A stretch of 64,000 nt of DNA from Plutella xylostella (Eukaryota > Arthropoda > Insecta > Lepidoptera > Plutellidae), in assembly GCF_932276165.1 (NCBI RefSeq), contig NC_064001.1, positions 1,681,501 through 1,745,500 of the forward strand, written 5' to 3'. Below are positions 1-9,787 of the stretch, one piece after another (the stretch's first letter is position 1; each line of letters starts with the position of its first letter). A model generated the notes under the pieces. It ran no database searches and was not told the origin of the DNA. It worked only from the letters and a program-made list of their open reading frames with translations. A program made the position numbers and the translations under genes.

Positions 1-186
1 GACCACTAATAAACAAGCATTCTGTATTTAACATAACTAAATACACTGGGTAACATTACTGCCTTATTTCCAACAGCAAATATATGGTTATAGGGCACCA
101 TGATGATGCTAGTATTAAAAATATACCAAAATTACTCACCGATATAAATTTTTATTCACGCCGCAACACACATCACATAACACACA

Positions 187-300
187 TTTTTTTTTTTTTT
201 TATTTTTTTTAGGTAGGGGGAAAATCCATCATGGACACCTGGGAAGTGAAGACCCCAGGTAGTGCCGGACTCTTACCGGCTAAAAACCCCCTACCGATAT
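187..300 (-). mobile_element. 3' end of a non-LTR retrotransposon (antisense)
   Basis: A run of T (about 188-210) is followed by a GC-richer block beginning GGTAGGGGGAAAATCC. Read on the minus strand this is a 3' UTR ending in a poly(A) tail, the usual 3' end of a LINE. The block passes directly into the 45-bp tandem array. No coding sequence of the element is seen, so the family (possibly R1-like) is a guess. Confidence 0.35.
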
Positions 301-301
301 T

Positions 302-839
302 TGGGAGGTGCTTAGACTATCAAACTAAACCAGACCTCAGGATTTTCGGGAGGTGTTTAGACTGTCAAACTAAACCAGACCTCAGGATTTTCGGGAGGTG
401 CTTAGACTATCAAACTAAGCCAGACCTCAGGAGTTTCGGGAGGTGCTTAGACTATCAAACTAAGCCAGACCTCGGGATTTTCGGGAGGTGTTTAGACTGT
501 CAAACTAAACCAGACCTCAGGATTTTCGGAGGTGCTTAGACTATCAAACTAAGCCAGACCTCAGGAGTTTCGGGAGGTGCTTAGACTATCAAACTAAGCC
601 AGACCTCGGGATTTTTGGGAGGTGCTTAGACTATCAAACTAAGCCAGACCTCAGGAGTTTCGGGAGGTGCTTAGACTATCAAACTAAGCCAGACCTCGGG
701 ATTTTTGGGAGGTGCTTAGACTATCAAACTAAGCCAGACCTCAGGAGTTTCGGGAGGTGCTTAGACTATCAAACTAAGCCAGACCTCAGGAGTTTCGGGA
801 GGTGTTTAGACTATCAAACTAAGCCAGACCTCAGGAGTC
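302..839. repeat. 45-bp minisatellite, about 12 units
   Basis: About twelve tandem copies of a 45-bp unit, each containing GGGAGGTGCTTAGACTATC and CCAGACCTC. Units differ by a few substitutions and one (near 529) lacks a G. Alternation of GGATTTTT and GGAGTTTC variants gives a weaker 90-bp higher-order period in the right half. Because 45 is divisible by three, the array is open for about 100 codons (231-539), but the peptide merely repeats IFGRCLDYQTKPDLR and is not a gene. Confidence 0.93.
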
Positions 840-1582
840 ACCACATGACGTGTCGCGGATCGCGGTCATATGTTAATTAACAACTTCACTGTGGTATTCG
901 TGGGTGGTTGTAGTGAACTCGCTCCACTAAAAGATAAACTTTGTTATAATATATTTATAATCTACTTTAAAATACGATACACACAAAACCTACATACATG
1001 TCAATATGTCATAGTATGATGTCAAATAGCAAGCTAATTGATAATATATTATGTAAGTATTTTTTTATTCTAAAGGTAAATGAAAACAATGCAATAAACC
1101 TGTATTTTTTAAATATAAATTAAAGATTTCTACATTAATTCTTAATTTGAACAGTATAGAAGCTATTTATTTTTATTTGAATTTATATATTAAACTTATC
1201 ATAGCAAAACTTTAGGAACAGGGAGAAAAGTATGTACCTTCACGAGAAAGGTACCCATTTCACTACCTAGACTAAATAAAAAATACATCTAGTAGTTTTG
1301 TATCAATGTAAAAAGTATTTTAACACAGAGATAAACTGGATTATGATAATAATAGCTTCACATAGTAGCGCACTGACTGGAACATTGCCCTGCATTGCAA
1401 TATAATGTAGTGCTTGCATTTTGTTGATGTGCTATTCTGGTCAGAATTACAATCTTGTTTCGGAAATACAACGAAGTTTTTTATGCAGCAATTTGAATCG
1501 TACAATTTCAGAAGAGATAAATCATACTAGTAGTAGATACCTCGTTTTATCTCAAATAAACTATTATGCATGTTATAAGCTG
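840..1582. other. AT-rich spacer, no gene seen
   Basis: AT-rich sequence between the minisatellite and a SINE. Short open frames occur but none resembles a known protein and none is flanked by good splice sites. I see no hairpin or tandem repeat. Confidence 0.5.
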
Positions 1583-1920
1583 TGGACAGTAATCTCCGAA
1601 GGGGTACTCAGAGGTGACTCGCAAGCGACCCACCCGTTTTTTCGGTGTACATTTGTATACTCAAATGATAGGTCGCGAGCAGTATCGCAGTTTTAGAATG
1701 TGTACAATGTACTTAGAGTACACATCTCTAGGATCTACATGTGCACTGCATTGTGCAGGTGTCCTCACGATGTTTTCCTTCACCGTAGTACCACTTTTTA
1801 TCAGTGAACTTAAATTCATTAATTGAAAAGATTGAATTTGGTTCGGGCGTGTGCCCGGATTCGAACCACAACCTCTATAATGAGAGGCATAGAGCTAATC
1901 CGTTATGCTACCATAGGTCA
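1583..1920 (-). mobile_element. tRNA-derived SINE (family A), minus strand
   Basis: On the minus strand the element starts near 1920 with a tRNA-like head: A-box-like TAGCATAACGG and a perfect B box GGTTCGAATCC near 1855-1865. It then has a central block (ACGGTGAAGGAAAACATCG) shared with other SINEs in the window, and a body ending near 1583. The same body recurs at 48431-49770 (split by a transposon) and 56585-56755. No coding capacity. Confidence 0.75.
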
Positions 1921-2556
1921 AATACACTGTACTGGCACATAATCAGAAATAGGTAAGTACATCATTTTTATTACAAACATGATTATTTTATAAAATTAAT
2001 TATATCCAATCACAAGCAAATCCAAATGAACTACTAGTGTTGACTAAATATCGTATTACAATTTAAAAGAAACTTAATCAGAGTCATCATTTCATTTCCC
2101 ATAATTTTGGTAAAATGCTAACTTGCAGTATACATGATCAACTTTTCTTTGTGTGAGTGAAAATAATCATATCGATCGATTGATTTAAATTTGACGGAAA
2201 TCAAAAGAAAAATTATATTTCATCAGCGAAGTGCACAGTGATCGGTGCTCGACGTCTTCCCTCTCCATTACCTACCAGTTACGAGAAAAAATGTACGTAA
2301 GTTATATTTTCATAATCTCTGATTTTTACCATTGACGCAAAAAGTGGGTGATATGTGTTTGAAACCGCTGTCTGTCTGTCACATCGGTCAACAAATTTTA
2401 GTACGTTTATTTTTATTCAAGTCAAGAAGTTCAAAAGTTTTTGAGACTTTTAGCGTTGAATTTCGGGTTTTAACGTGGTTAGCCTATTATTATGATCTAC
2501 CAATAAGTACTCAAGATTTGATTGAATGTAAACACGATGTCTCTTCTTTATTGCAG
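1921..2556. other. Gene-free stretch with intron-like repeat text
   Basis: No gene recognised. It ends in a good 3' splice site (TTATTGCAG, AG at 2555-2556), so at least its right part is probably an intron of the gene starting at 2557. A short stretch ending GAATTTCGGG (about 2420-2470) resembles one near 41560-41600 and is probably a dispersed repeat. The upstream coding exon was not found; an ATG at 2291 followed by GTAAGT is in the wrong phase. Confidence 0.4.
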
Positions 2557-3598
2557 GTCTGACGGTGAGGGATTTTATTCTTCCGAGGAAGAACTGCCAC
2601 GGCGTCGTCCCGTGAAGCCGGCAGCGCTGAGCGCCGCGCCGAGCACGTCTACTGCTCCCGCCCCAACTCCATCCGGCTCAAGGAAGCGGAAGACTAAAGC
2701 TTCCGAATCCGCTTCCGAAAGTAGAGCAGCGTAAGTACGAACAATAATTGTTCTACTAAATAATAAACAGTAAAAGTAGTACCTAATCATATTCTTATTT
2801 ATTTGTTTGGTGCCACCCTAAATGGGATTGACACTGTCAAATTTAATTCTTACGACACATGAATTAAAAACAGTACAACGTCCAAAATAAATAATTCAGC
2901 GAGGCCACACTGTACTAGTAGGATTTACATACTATCTGTTGTCCCCAAGCTATAAAAAGTTTTCCGTACATATCCCGATAAACTTATTAACGTTCTGTTA
3001 TATTAAATTATGTATCACTTATGTTATGATCGTTAACACGTTCGTGCAAATTTTGTCTGAACCCGATCAATTGTTTAGCGTGATGGAGTAACAGACACAT
3101 TCCAAAGTACCTAAGTACCTAAGTAGGTACTTAGTATATTATTATTGTATACACTAATTGACGACTTGTAAGTAATGATATTACTTTTATATTCTTTACA
3201 GAATCAATAAGGGCAAACAAAAAATTGACCTGGCGACATACAATCGTCGCAAAGCAACTGTGGCGGCGCTGTTCGGTGGGTCGGATGACGAGGCGGAGGC
3301 TGCAGCGGCACTGAACAACCCGATTCAAGAGCTGGAGAGCAGCTTAACCCGAAAAGTTGGGGATGGGTCGTTGCGGCGAACCGCAAAATTAGACGGAAGC
3401 CTGTTCTGCGAACTTCGTGTTTACGAAGTTCGCGATATTAAAAACATATCCCCACGGGACCGGTGGACCAAAGCGTACACCAGTCTTAAGTATCAATTCG
3501 ATTATGATAGTCCGGAATGGACTAACATAATTGATTTTATTCGGGTTGCGAAGACCCGATTTACACAGGAGCCAATATACTATCCGAATAAGAAGTAA
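2557..3598 (+). CDS. Spliced hypothetical protein, two exons seen
   Basis: Exons 2557-2730 and 3202-3598 join in frame: donor GTAAGT at 2731, acceptor TTCTTTACAG ending at 3201. The first exon encodes an acidic start (SDGEGFYSSEEELP), a Pro/Ala/Ser-rich linker and a basic nuclear-localisation-like patch (RKRKTK). The second encodes a segment rich in Ala and acidic residues and a more ordered C-terminus ending EPIYYPNKK. A possible poly(A) signal AATAAA lies near 3655. The N-terminal exon is not identified. I do not recognise the family. It lies 333 bp upstream of the polymerase gene on the same strand and may belong to the same virus-like unit, or be an unrelated gene beside it. Confidence 0.55.
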
Positions 3599-3931
3599 AT
3601 CTTAGTTGGATAGTATATGTTTCAGAAAATCGAATTAAAGTTAATCGTCTTTAAAAATAAAAACTACAAAATATGTTTAAATTATTAAATATTGTTCGTT
3701 GCTAATTTATTTAATTTAAATATTAATTAAATTTTACCTTACATATTTTACAGATACCTAATATTTTTTTATCGATGATTAACTTTATTTAGGCTTTCTG
3801 AAACCGGCACCTAACTAGGTTATAGCGGTATACCAAATACCTTATTTTTAACTACTTTATCTTACTGAAAATATATAATAAAATATAATATAACTTAATA
3901 AGTAAAGTGTTAATTATTTACTTATTCAACA
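3599..3931. other. AT-rich intergenic spacer
   Basis: Very AT-rich spacer holding the putative 3' end of the upstream gene and the presumed 5' leader of the polymerase gene. No clear TATA box or arthropod initiator could be chosen over the background. Confidence 0.4.
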
Positions 3932-6283
3932 ATGGTTAACCCCAGTAAAAATATTTTCTGCTCAGTGTGCGAACAATTAGTAAAAAGTAAAGCCTTTTCA
4001 GCTCACTTAAAAAGCATAGCTCATAAAAATAATACCCGAGTTGAAGCGGAGGAGTGTATAGAAAAAATTAATTCAGCATTTCGTTCACGAATTGCTTCGT
4101 ATCGAGTGTACGATTCCCGCAGAACCAAACATCCCGCCCCCGTGCCCGCAGCCCGCCCCGGGCGTGCGCAAGCGCAGGTGTGTACTCCTGAAAGCCACCC
4201 TGTAATGCCGGCACCGTTTTTGCGTGTCATCGCTGGTAAAGTTCAGCGACTATTGAATGCGGCTCTTGCTACGCATCAAAGTGTTAAAATTAACTTTGAA
4301 CTATTTGTAAATTTTTATCTACCTAAAAATGATACTTCCGAGGTTAAGTCTTTTGCCACTGAAAATAGGTGCATCCACAGCAATTATGATTTCAAAACTA
4401 TATTCAATGAGATGTGCGACGTAATTCTAAAAAAAGTTGACGAGTTCCAGGAACGCGATAGTGGGTGGTCATTGCTTGATACACTTTATTTAGAGGTAAA
4501 TATTAATAAATATATTCCTCTTCGTGCGTCTGGCTTTATTGATCTACCAAAAAACATAAAAAGTAAGAAAGCTTGCATCAATGTGAACAATAATGATAGT
4601 TTTTGTTTTCTTTGGTGCATAATGGCAGCTCTTTTTCCGGCGAAATGTAACGCAAACCAAACAAAATCATATCCACATTTTTGTACCGTTCTAAATACGC
4701 ATGGAATGACATTTCCAGTCAGCTTTACCGACATAAAATTATTTGAAAAAAATAATAAAATTAGTGTCAACGTTTATGGGTTAAAAAAATGTAATGTTGT
4801 TGGCCCGCTATACAAGTCAAGTGCCCGCCAAGCGGTTCACGTAAATCTTTTATTGCTTGAAAATAAGAATACGTTACATTATTGTTTAATAAAAGATTTG
4901 AATAAACTCTTACGTTCGCAATTAACCAAACACCATGGAAAAGTTTACTTTTGCGATGAGTGTTTGATATGTTTTGATTCCGAGGAACGATTGACCTTGC
5001 ATAGTTGTGGAGGCGTCGCGACAGTTTTGCCGACTGAAGGCGCAATACTCGAGTTTAAGCACTACGAACGCTTACAAAAAATGCCTTTTGTTATTTATGC
5101 TGATTTTGAAACTTTGTTGGAGCCGTGTTCAACAATACCAGATTCGAATCATACACAAATTACTCACAAGCATATACCGAGTGCTTTTTCTTATTACATA
5201 ACTTGTTCATACGATAATAATTTCAATAAATTAATGTTTTATCGCGGTAAAGATTGTGTCGATATGTTTATAAGTTTTCTTCAAAATGATATAACAGAAA
5301 TTTATAAAGTCCTCTCTAGACCTATAGCACTGGTAATGACTGACACGGATCAATTAAATTTTGATACGTCACATCAATGCTGTATATGTGAGAAACCGTT
5401 AGTAGAAGACCGAGTGAGGGATCACTGTCACTTAACAGGTAAATACAGAGGAGCAGCGCATTCGTATTGTAATTTGCGCTACAAACTCCCTAAATTTATT
5501 CCTGTATTTTTTCACAATCTGTCTGGGTACGATAGCCACTTGTTTATACGACATTTGGGATCTATTCCAGGTAAAATTAAGGTTATAGCAAGAAACAAGG
5601 AAAACTACATATCGTTTACTAAAATATTTCAAATGACAGATTCAGAAAATATTGCTGTGAGATTTGTTGATTCCTTTAGCTTTTTGCCTTCTAGTTTGGA
5701 CAAGCTTTCAAACACTTTAGCTGATGAACAGTTTAAGCATTTAAATCAAATTTGTAAAAATAAATCCGAGTTCAATCTTCTTAGACGAAAAGGTGTCTAT
5801 CCCTACGATTATATGACCACGTGGTCAGCCTATGATGAGACAAAACTTCCACCGCAAGAATTATTTTTCAATAAGTTAAACAATTCATCGTTATCAATCG
5901 ATGAACATGCAAAAAATATATGGTGCACATTTAATATAAATAATTTAGGAGAATATACAGATTTATATGTAAAGACAGACGTGTTGTTATTAGCAGACGT
6001 TTTTGAAAATTTTCGCACAACATGTATAAAAAATTATAAGTTAGATCCGGCTTTTTATTTGACTTCACCAAGCTATAGTTTTGACGCTATGCTTTTAAAA
6101 ACACGAGTTAATTTGGAGCTCATCCATGACTTAGAAATTATTAGGATGCTTCAAAGTGGTATTCGTGGTGGTGTGTGTTTGTGTACAACCAGACACGCTA
6201 AAGCTAATAATAAGTATCAACATAGTTATGACCCAAAACTTCCATCAAACTTTTTAGTTTACCTTGATTGTAATAACCTATAA
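3932..6283 (+). CDS. Family B DNA polymerase (Polinton/viral type), N-terminal part up to a premature stop
   Basis: 783 codons from ATG (context ACAATGG) to TAA at 6281-6283. A C2H2 finger lies at residues 10-31 (C-x2-C-x11-H-x5-H), and a second Cys/His cluster begins FCDECLICF near residue 350. The 3'-5' exonuclease motifs follow: Exo I YADFETL near 390, Exo II HNLSGYDSH near 530, and Exo III YVKTDVLLLADV near 680. Between Exo I and II an HNH-like Cys/His block (CCICEKP...DHCHLTGKYRG...CNLRY) is typical of this branch of the DNA_pol_B_2 family. Polymerase motif A begins at YLDCNNL and is cut by the stop. Known relatives are protein-primed polymerases of Polintons, adintoviruses and related elements; the assignment to that branch is inference from these motifs. 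Confidence 0.85.
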   Translation: MVNPSKNIFCSVCEQLVKSKAFSAHLKSIAHKNNTRVEAEECIEKINSAFRSRIASYRVYDSRRTKHPAPVPAARPGRAQAQVCTPESHPVMPAPFLRVIAGKVQRLLNAALATHQSVKINFELFVNFYLPKNDTSEVKSFATENRCIHSNYDFKTIFNEMCDVILKKVDEFQERDSGWSLLDTLYLEVNINKYIPLRASGFIDLPKNIKSKKACINVNNNDSFCFLWCIMAALFPAKCNANQTKSYPHFCTVLNTHGMTFPVSFTDIKLFEKNNKISVNVYGLKKCNVVGPLYKSSARQAVHVNLLLLENKNTLHYCLIKDLNKLLRSQLTKHHGKVYFCDECLICFDSEERLTLHSCGGVATVLPTEGAILEFKHYERLQKMPFVIYADFETLLEPCSTIPDSNHTQITHKHIPSAFSYYITCSYDNNFNKLMFYRGKDCVDMFISFLQNDITEIYKVLSRPIALVMTDTDQLNFDTSHQCCICEKPLVEDRVRDHCHLTGKYRGAAHSYCNLRYKLPKFIPVFFHNLSGYDSHLFIRHLGSIPGKIKVIARNKENYISFTKIFQMTDSENIAVRFVDSFSFLPSSLDKLSNTLADEQFKHLNQICKNKSEFNLLRRKGVYPYDYMTTWSAYDETKLPPQELFFNKLNNSSLSIDEHAKNIWCTFNINNLGEYTDLYVKTDVLLLADVFENFRTTCIKNYKLDPAFYLTSPSYSFDAMLLKTRVNLELIHDLEIIRMLQSGIRGGVCLCTTRHAKANNKYQHSYDPKLPSNFLVYLDCNNL

Positions 6284-7498
6284 TATGCAATGTGCCAAAG
6301 TTTACCTCACTCAGGATTCAAAATGTTAAGTAAATTTGAAATAGATGGATTGAACATATTAGATATAGCAGATGATGCCGCATATGGATATATTTTGGAG
6401 GTTGATTTAGAATATCCAGATTATCTCCATGACTCTCACAATGATTTGCCCTTTTGTGCACAAAAGTTTGCACCACCGGGTTCAGTGTCAAAAAAATTAA
6501 TTCCAAATTTATATGATAAATTTCATTACGTGATTCATTACATACACTTGAAAAATTGTATTAAACATGGTTTAGTACTGAAAAAAATCCATAAAGTAAT
6601 TAAATTAAAACAAGGGGCATATCTTAAGGACTATATGGATCTAAATACTAATCTTAGACAAAAAGCTAAATCTTCTTTTGAACAAGATTTGTTTAAGCTC
6701 CTTAACAATAGCATTTTCGGAAAGACTTTAGAAGATACCGAAAGAAGAATTGACATCAAGTTAGTTACTAAATGGTCGGATAACTGCAATAAAACAAAAA
6801 AAAACTACACCGCGGATAGATTAATATCAAGACCTAATTTTAAAAATTGCACTATATTTACAGAAAATTTTGTAGCTGTTCAAATGAAACCAGAGAGAGT
6901 TATATTAGATAAACCAATTTATATTGGGTTTTCGGTGTTGGAAATATCTAAAAGTCATTTATACACTTTTCATTATTCTATTTTGAAACCATTTTACGGT
7001 GAAAGACTAAGATTGTGTTATACCGATACAGATAGTCTTCTTTACTCGATTAAAACGGACGACTTTTATTCAGATGTAAAATATAATTTTCTAGAATATT
7101 TTGACACCAGTAATTATTCAATTGATAATACTTACAATGTACCACAGTTAAATAAAAAAGTTCCTGGATTATTTAAAGATGAACTAGGAGGAAAAATCCT
7201 TTCAGAATTTGTTGGATTACGTTCGAAACTGTATTGTATTAAGACTGAGGACGCTGAAATAAAGAAAGCAAAAGGCGCTAAGAAATGCGTGGTAAAAGAT
7301 TTATGTCTAAATGATTATAATAATGTTTTGCTTGGTAAAATACAATTGCGAAAAAAACAAATACTTTTTAAATCATTGAAGCATCAAATTTTTACTCAAG
7401 AAGTAAAAAAAATTGTGTTGTCCCATGATGATGATAAAAAATTTATTCTAAAAGATAAAATATCAACATTGTCTTGGGGACATTATTCCATTATTTGA
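6284..7498 (+). pseudogene. Family B DNA polymerase, C-terminal palm/thumb part downstream of the stop
   Basis: This continues in exactly the same frame as the upstream part, so one in-frame TAA separates two otherwise intact halves (about 1,188 codons in all). It contains motif B (KLLNNSIFGKT, near overall residue 925) and motif C (CYTDTDSLLYS, near residue 1030, with the catalytic Asp pair), and ends SWGHYSII. There is no frameshift or second stop, so inactivation looks recent; stop-codon readthrough or an assembly error are alternatives. An internal ATG at 6290 could start a separate 402-aa product, but it would lack the exonuclease domain and motif A. Confidence 0.8.
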
Positions 7499-7508
7499 AT
7501 TATCGAGA

Positions 7509-8018
7509 ATGACTGGTATATTGATATCACATTATGTTCATCCAAATAGTATTACTATCATCACTTGTCTGTCAGAAGACGCTGATTTTTATCCACAACT
7601 TCAGTTTCGAAATGAAAATGAATCATTATTTATGTGTTATTCTGAGTGGCAAAAAATTTATAAATCAATTAAAGAGAAACAACTATGTAACAATAAACAG
7701 TATTTTAATTTTCCCTTTTATACTTTTCTACACTGTGATAAACGTTGTTCAGATGAATTTGTAATTTTACTGGTAGATGCTTTAAAATTGTTTGCGCACT
7801 GTGTAGACGCGAGACTTAAGATGTTACACTATGAACGCATAAAAGCATATAAATTTATTTTGAAGATTGAATGTATTTTTGAAAAATGTTATATACCGAT
7901 AGAAAATATTTCTAGTGTTTTATATTATTATGCTGATAGTTTATCTCTTGTGGAAATGGAACTTGTGACACTGTGTATTGATTATTTCACTAAATGCTAT
8001 TTACGTTTTCAATTGTAG
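7509..8018 (+). CDS. 169-aa hypothetical protein directly behind the polymerase
   Basis: ATG lies 10 nt after the polymerase stop, in another frame, and the ORF runs 169 codons. The product has scattered Cys and His residues (LSCDKRC-type and IECIFEKC segments) and a largely alpha-helical look in the C-terminal half. It has no signal peptide or obvious membrane span. I recognise no family. The tight spacing on the same strand suggests it was part of the same transcription unit as the polymerase in the source virus or element. It is intact. Confidence 0.5.
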   Translation: MTGILISHYVHPNSITIITCLSEDADFYPQLQFRNENESLFMCYSEWQKIYKSIKEKQLCNNKQYFNFPFYTFLHCDKRCSDEFVILLVDALKLFAHCVDARLKMLHYERIKAYKFILKIECIFEKCYIPIENISSVLYYYADSLSLVEMELVTLCIDYFTKCYLRFQL

Positions 8019-8477
8019 GTACCTATGTAATACTAACCAATAAGATAAGTAAGTAGTATAAGTTAAAGCTAAGGTAAAGTTATTTTTACCTTATAATATA
8101 ATAAATAAAGTTAATATTTAATATGATTGTGTTTAATTTACACCATGAGTTCATAATGATGTATGGAACGTACGGAAAATAGGATAAAAATCAAGAATAT
8201 TTCTTATTATACATATACGAATAAGAAAATATTAGGTAGATAGTTAATAAAAAAATACATTTAAATCGTACATAAATTGTGTGCTGAGATTAAAGTGTTT
8301 CAACATGATATCTGCTGATGTCAATGTAATTTCTAAGAATCCCACACATTAGTAATATTTCAATTGAAACAGTGTACATAAATTCCTTAGTGATGCACAT
8401 TCCATTACATGACCAAATAATCATTAAGCTAATATTCTCCTTTCCTTGCGGTTGTGTAGAAAAACAAACAGAAAAAT
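8019..8477. other. AT-rich spacer
   Basis: AT-rich spacer between two + strand genes. An AATAAA near 8102-8107 could end a transcript from the polymerase/169-aa unit. Nothing else recognised. Confidence 0.4.
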
Positions 8478-8811
8478 ATGTCTTCAGATGAGGTGAGTCA
8501 GTTATCTATACTACAGTAACACAGTATGTTCTCTACATATATCTTAATACCTATTTAATTTATTTATGTTTTTGTTCCAGATTTCTCTAGTGAATTATAT
8601 TGCAACCAAAAATCTTGGAAATCCTAAATATGTAGTGAAAATGGAAATATGTAAAATTGTACAAACATCAAACATAGCTGAAGTGAAAACAGTAATAAAA
8701 ACACAATATTTGGTAAATGAAGATTACGATACTATATTGGAGTTTGCTGTAAAATTAATAAATCAAATTGGAACAAAACTTGGAGAAAATGCTGACCAGC
8801 ACGCATCTTGA
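8478..8811 (+). CDS. Small spliced gene, 81-aa hypothetical protein
   Basis: Exon 1 8478-8492 (MSSDE) ends at a strong donor GTGAGT. Exon 2 8581-8811 follows a pyrimidine-rich acceptor (TTTTTGTTCCAG) in phase 0 and runs to TGA at 8809-8811. A further intron (donor GGTGAGTAG with GT at 8822, acceptor TTTTTCAG ending 8923) lies in the 3' UTR. The product is 81 residues, Ile/Val/Lys-rich, with no known motif. The three-exon structure looks like a genuine spliced transcript. Whether it is a host gene or part of the virus-like cluster cannot be decided here. Confidence 0.5.
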
Positions 8812-8999
8812 GTGAAATAAGGTGAGTAGCTATTTACAATAGTAAATATTCTTTCTTTTGTTTATTTTTAAGGTGTCTTATAAATTCTGTATAAAAATTA
8901 ATATCTAGTATTTCCTTTTTCAGGTACAGGACATAGTCGTTGAACAATGAACATTCCTTTGTGCATTTGAAATGTTATTAAAATTAAGTTCGTATAGTA

Positions 9000-9005
9000 A
9001 ATAAA
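9000..9005 (+). terminator. Poly(A) signal AATAAA of the small spliced gene
   Basis: Canonical AATAAA about 77 bp into the third, non-coding exon that begins at 8924. Confidence 0.4.
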
Positions 9006-9235
9006 TCTGTATTATGTTTGGGCTTTGTTAGGGATTATGTTATAATAAACTAAATATTTAATTACTTACATACTTATTTAGAGCACCACATACTGTACTA
9101 CATATGGCACTGTGCATTGAAAGAAATTAACCTTGATGTTTAAATGATAAAATATTAGGTACCTAAGTACTTTACTTGTGTATGAACTTATTAAAAATTA
9201 ATAAAATAAAAAACCAAAATTACATAATATTTGCT

Positions 9236-9241
9236 TTTATT
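9236..9241 (-). terminator. Poly(A) signal for the minus-strand capsid/nuclease unit
   Basis: AATAAA on the minus strand, about 22 nt beyond the TAA-type end of the 174-aa ORF. It is placed where a single transcript covering both minus-strand ORFs would end. Confidence 0.45.
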
Positions 9242-9262
9242 TTTCATAATCCTTAAATCTAG

Positions 9263-9787
9263 TTAAACAATAAATAGTATAAAGTCATTTAAAAAAAAAA
9301 CAATCATATTATTTTCTATAAACCATTTCCTTAAAGAAATTACATTTTTTAGAGCACAATATTTTTTATGATAGGCACAGTTATAGTTTACAGTACTATT
9401 CAAAAATGAATTATATAAAGTAGTAAAATTTGGACACCCTTTTTCTCCTAGTTCGATTATATTACAATTACTACATATTTCCTCCATCCATCTAATCTTT
9501 TCTAATCCTTTAACAAGAATGTTCCGGTGTTTCTCTAAAAAAGGTTTAATGTACTTTTTAAATTCTTCATATACGATATAGCCTTCATTCCAATATATGC
9601 CTCGATTTCGTTGAATCCAAGAAACTTGTTTTTTTTCTTCACTATACAAATCATTATAAGTAAATGGTGGTTTCAAAAGAAACACCTGAGTATGTTCGGA
9701 AGTTGCAAAAGCAAATTCCTTTAGAATGAATCGGTTCCTCAAGTCTTTAAAGCCTTGCATGTCCACAATAAGGCAATCACTATTCAT
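9263..9787 (-). CDS. 174-aa RNase H-fold-like (putative exonuclease) protein
   Basis: ATG at 9787 overlaps the stop of the upstream capsid-like ORF by four bases (ATGA). Near the N-terminus the segment CLIVDMQGFK, followed by FILKEFAFA, resembles the first beta strands and acidic residues of RNase H-fold exonucleases. Further on are GIYWNEG and ILVKGLEKIRWM. A Cys/His-rich tail (C-x2-C, then C-x2-H-x3-C) could bind zinc. Similar ORFs are, to my knowledge, found next to viral-type polymerase genes in insect genomes; the enzymatic role is inference. The reading frame is intact. Confidence 0.55.
   Translation of the reverse strand: MNSDCLIVDMQGFKDLRNRFILKEFAFATSEHTQVFLLKPPFTYNDLYSEEKKQVSWIQRNRGIYWNEGYIVYEEFKKYIKPFLEKHRNILVKGLEKIRWMEEICSNCNIIELGEKGCPNFTTLYNSFLNSTVNYNCAYHKKYCALKNVISLRKWFIENNMIVFFLNDFILFIV

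Noticed and set aside
231..539. 102-codon open frame over the minisatellite
   Set aside because: The frame exists only because the 45-bp unit is a multiple of three; the peptide is pure repeat.
302..839. CRISPR-like array
   Set aside because: Units are contiguous with no unique spacers, and the genome is eukaryotic.
2291..2296. ATG followed by GTAAGT as first exon of the gene at 2557
   Set aside because: The splice phase does not match; joining it gives an immediate stop.
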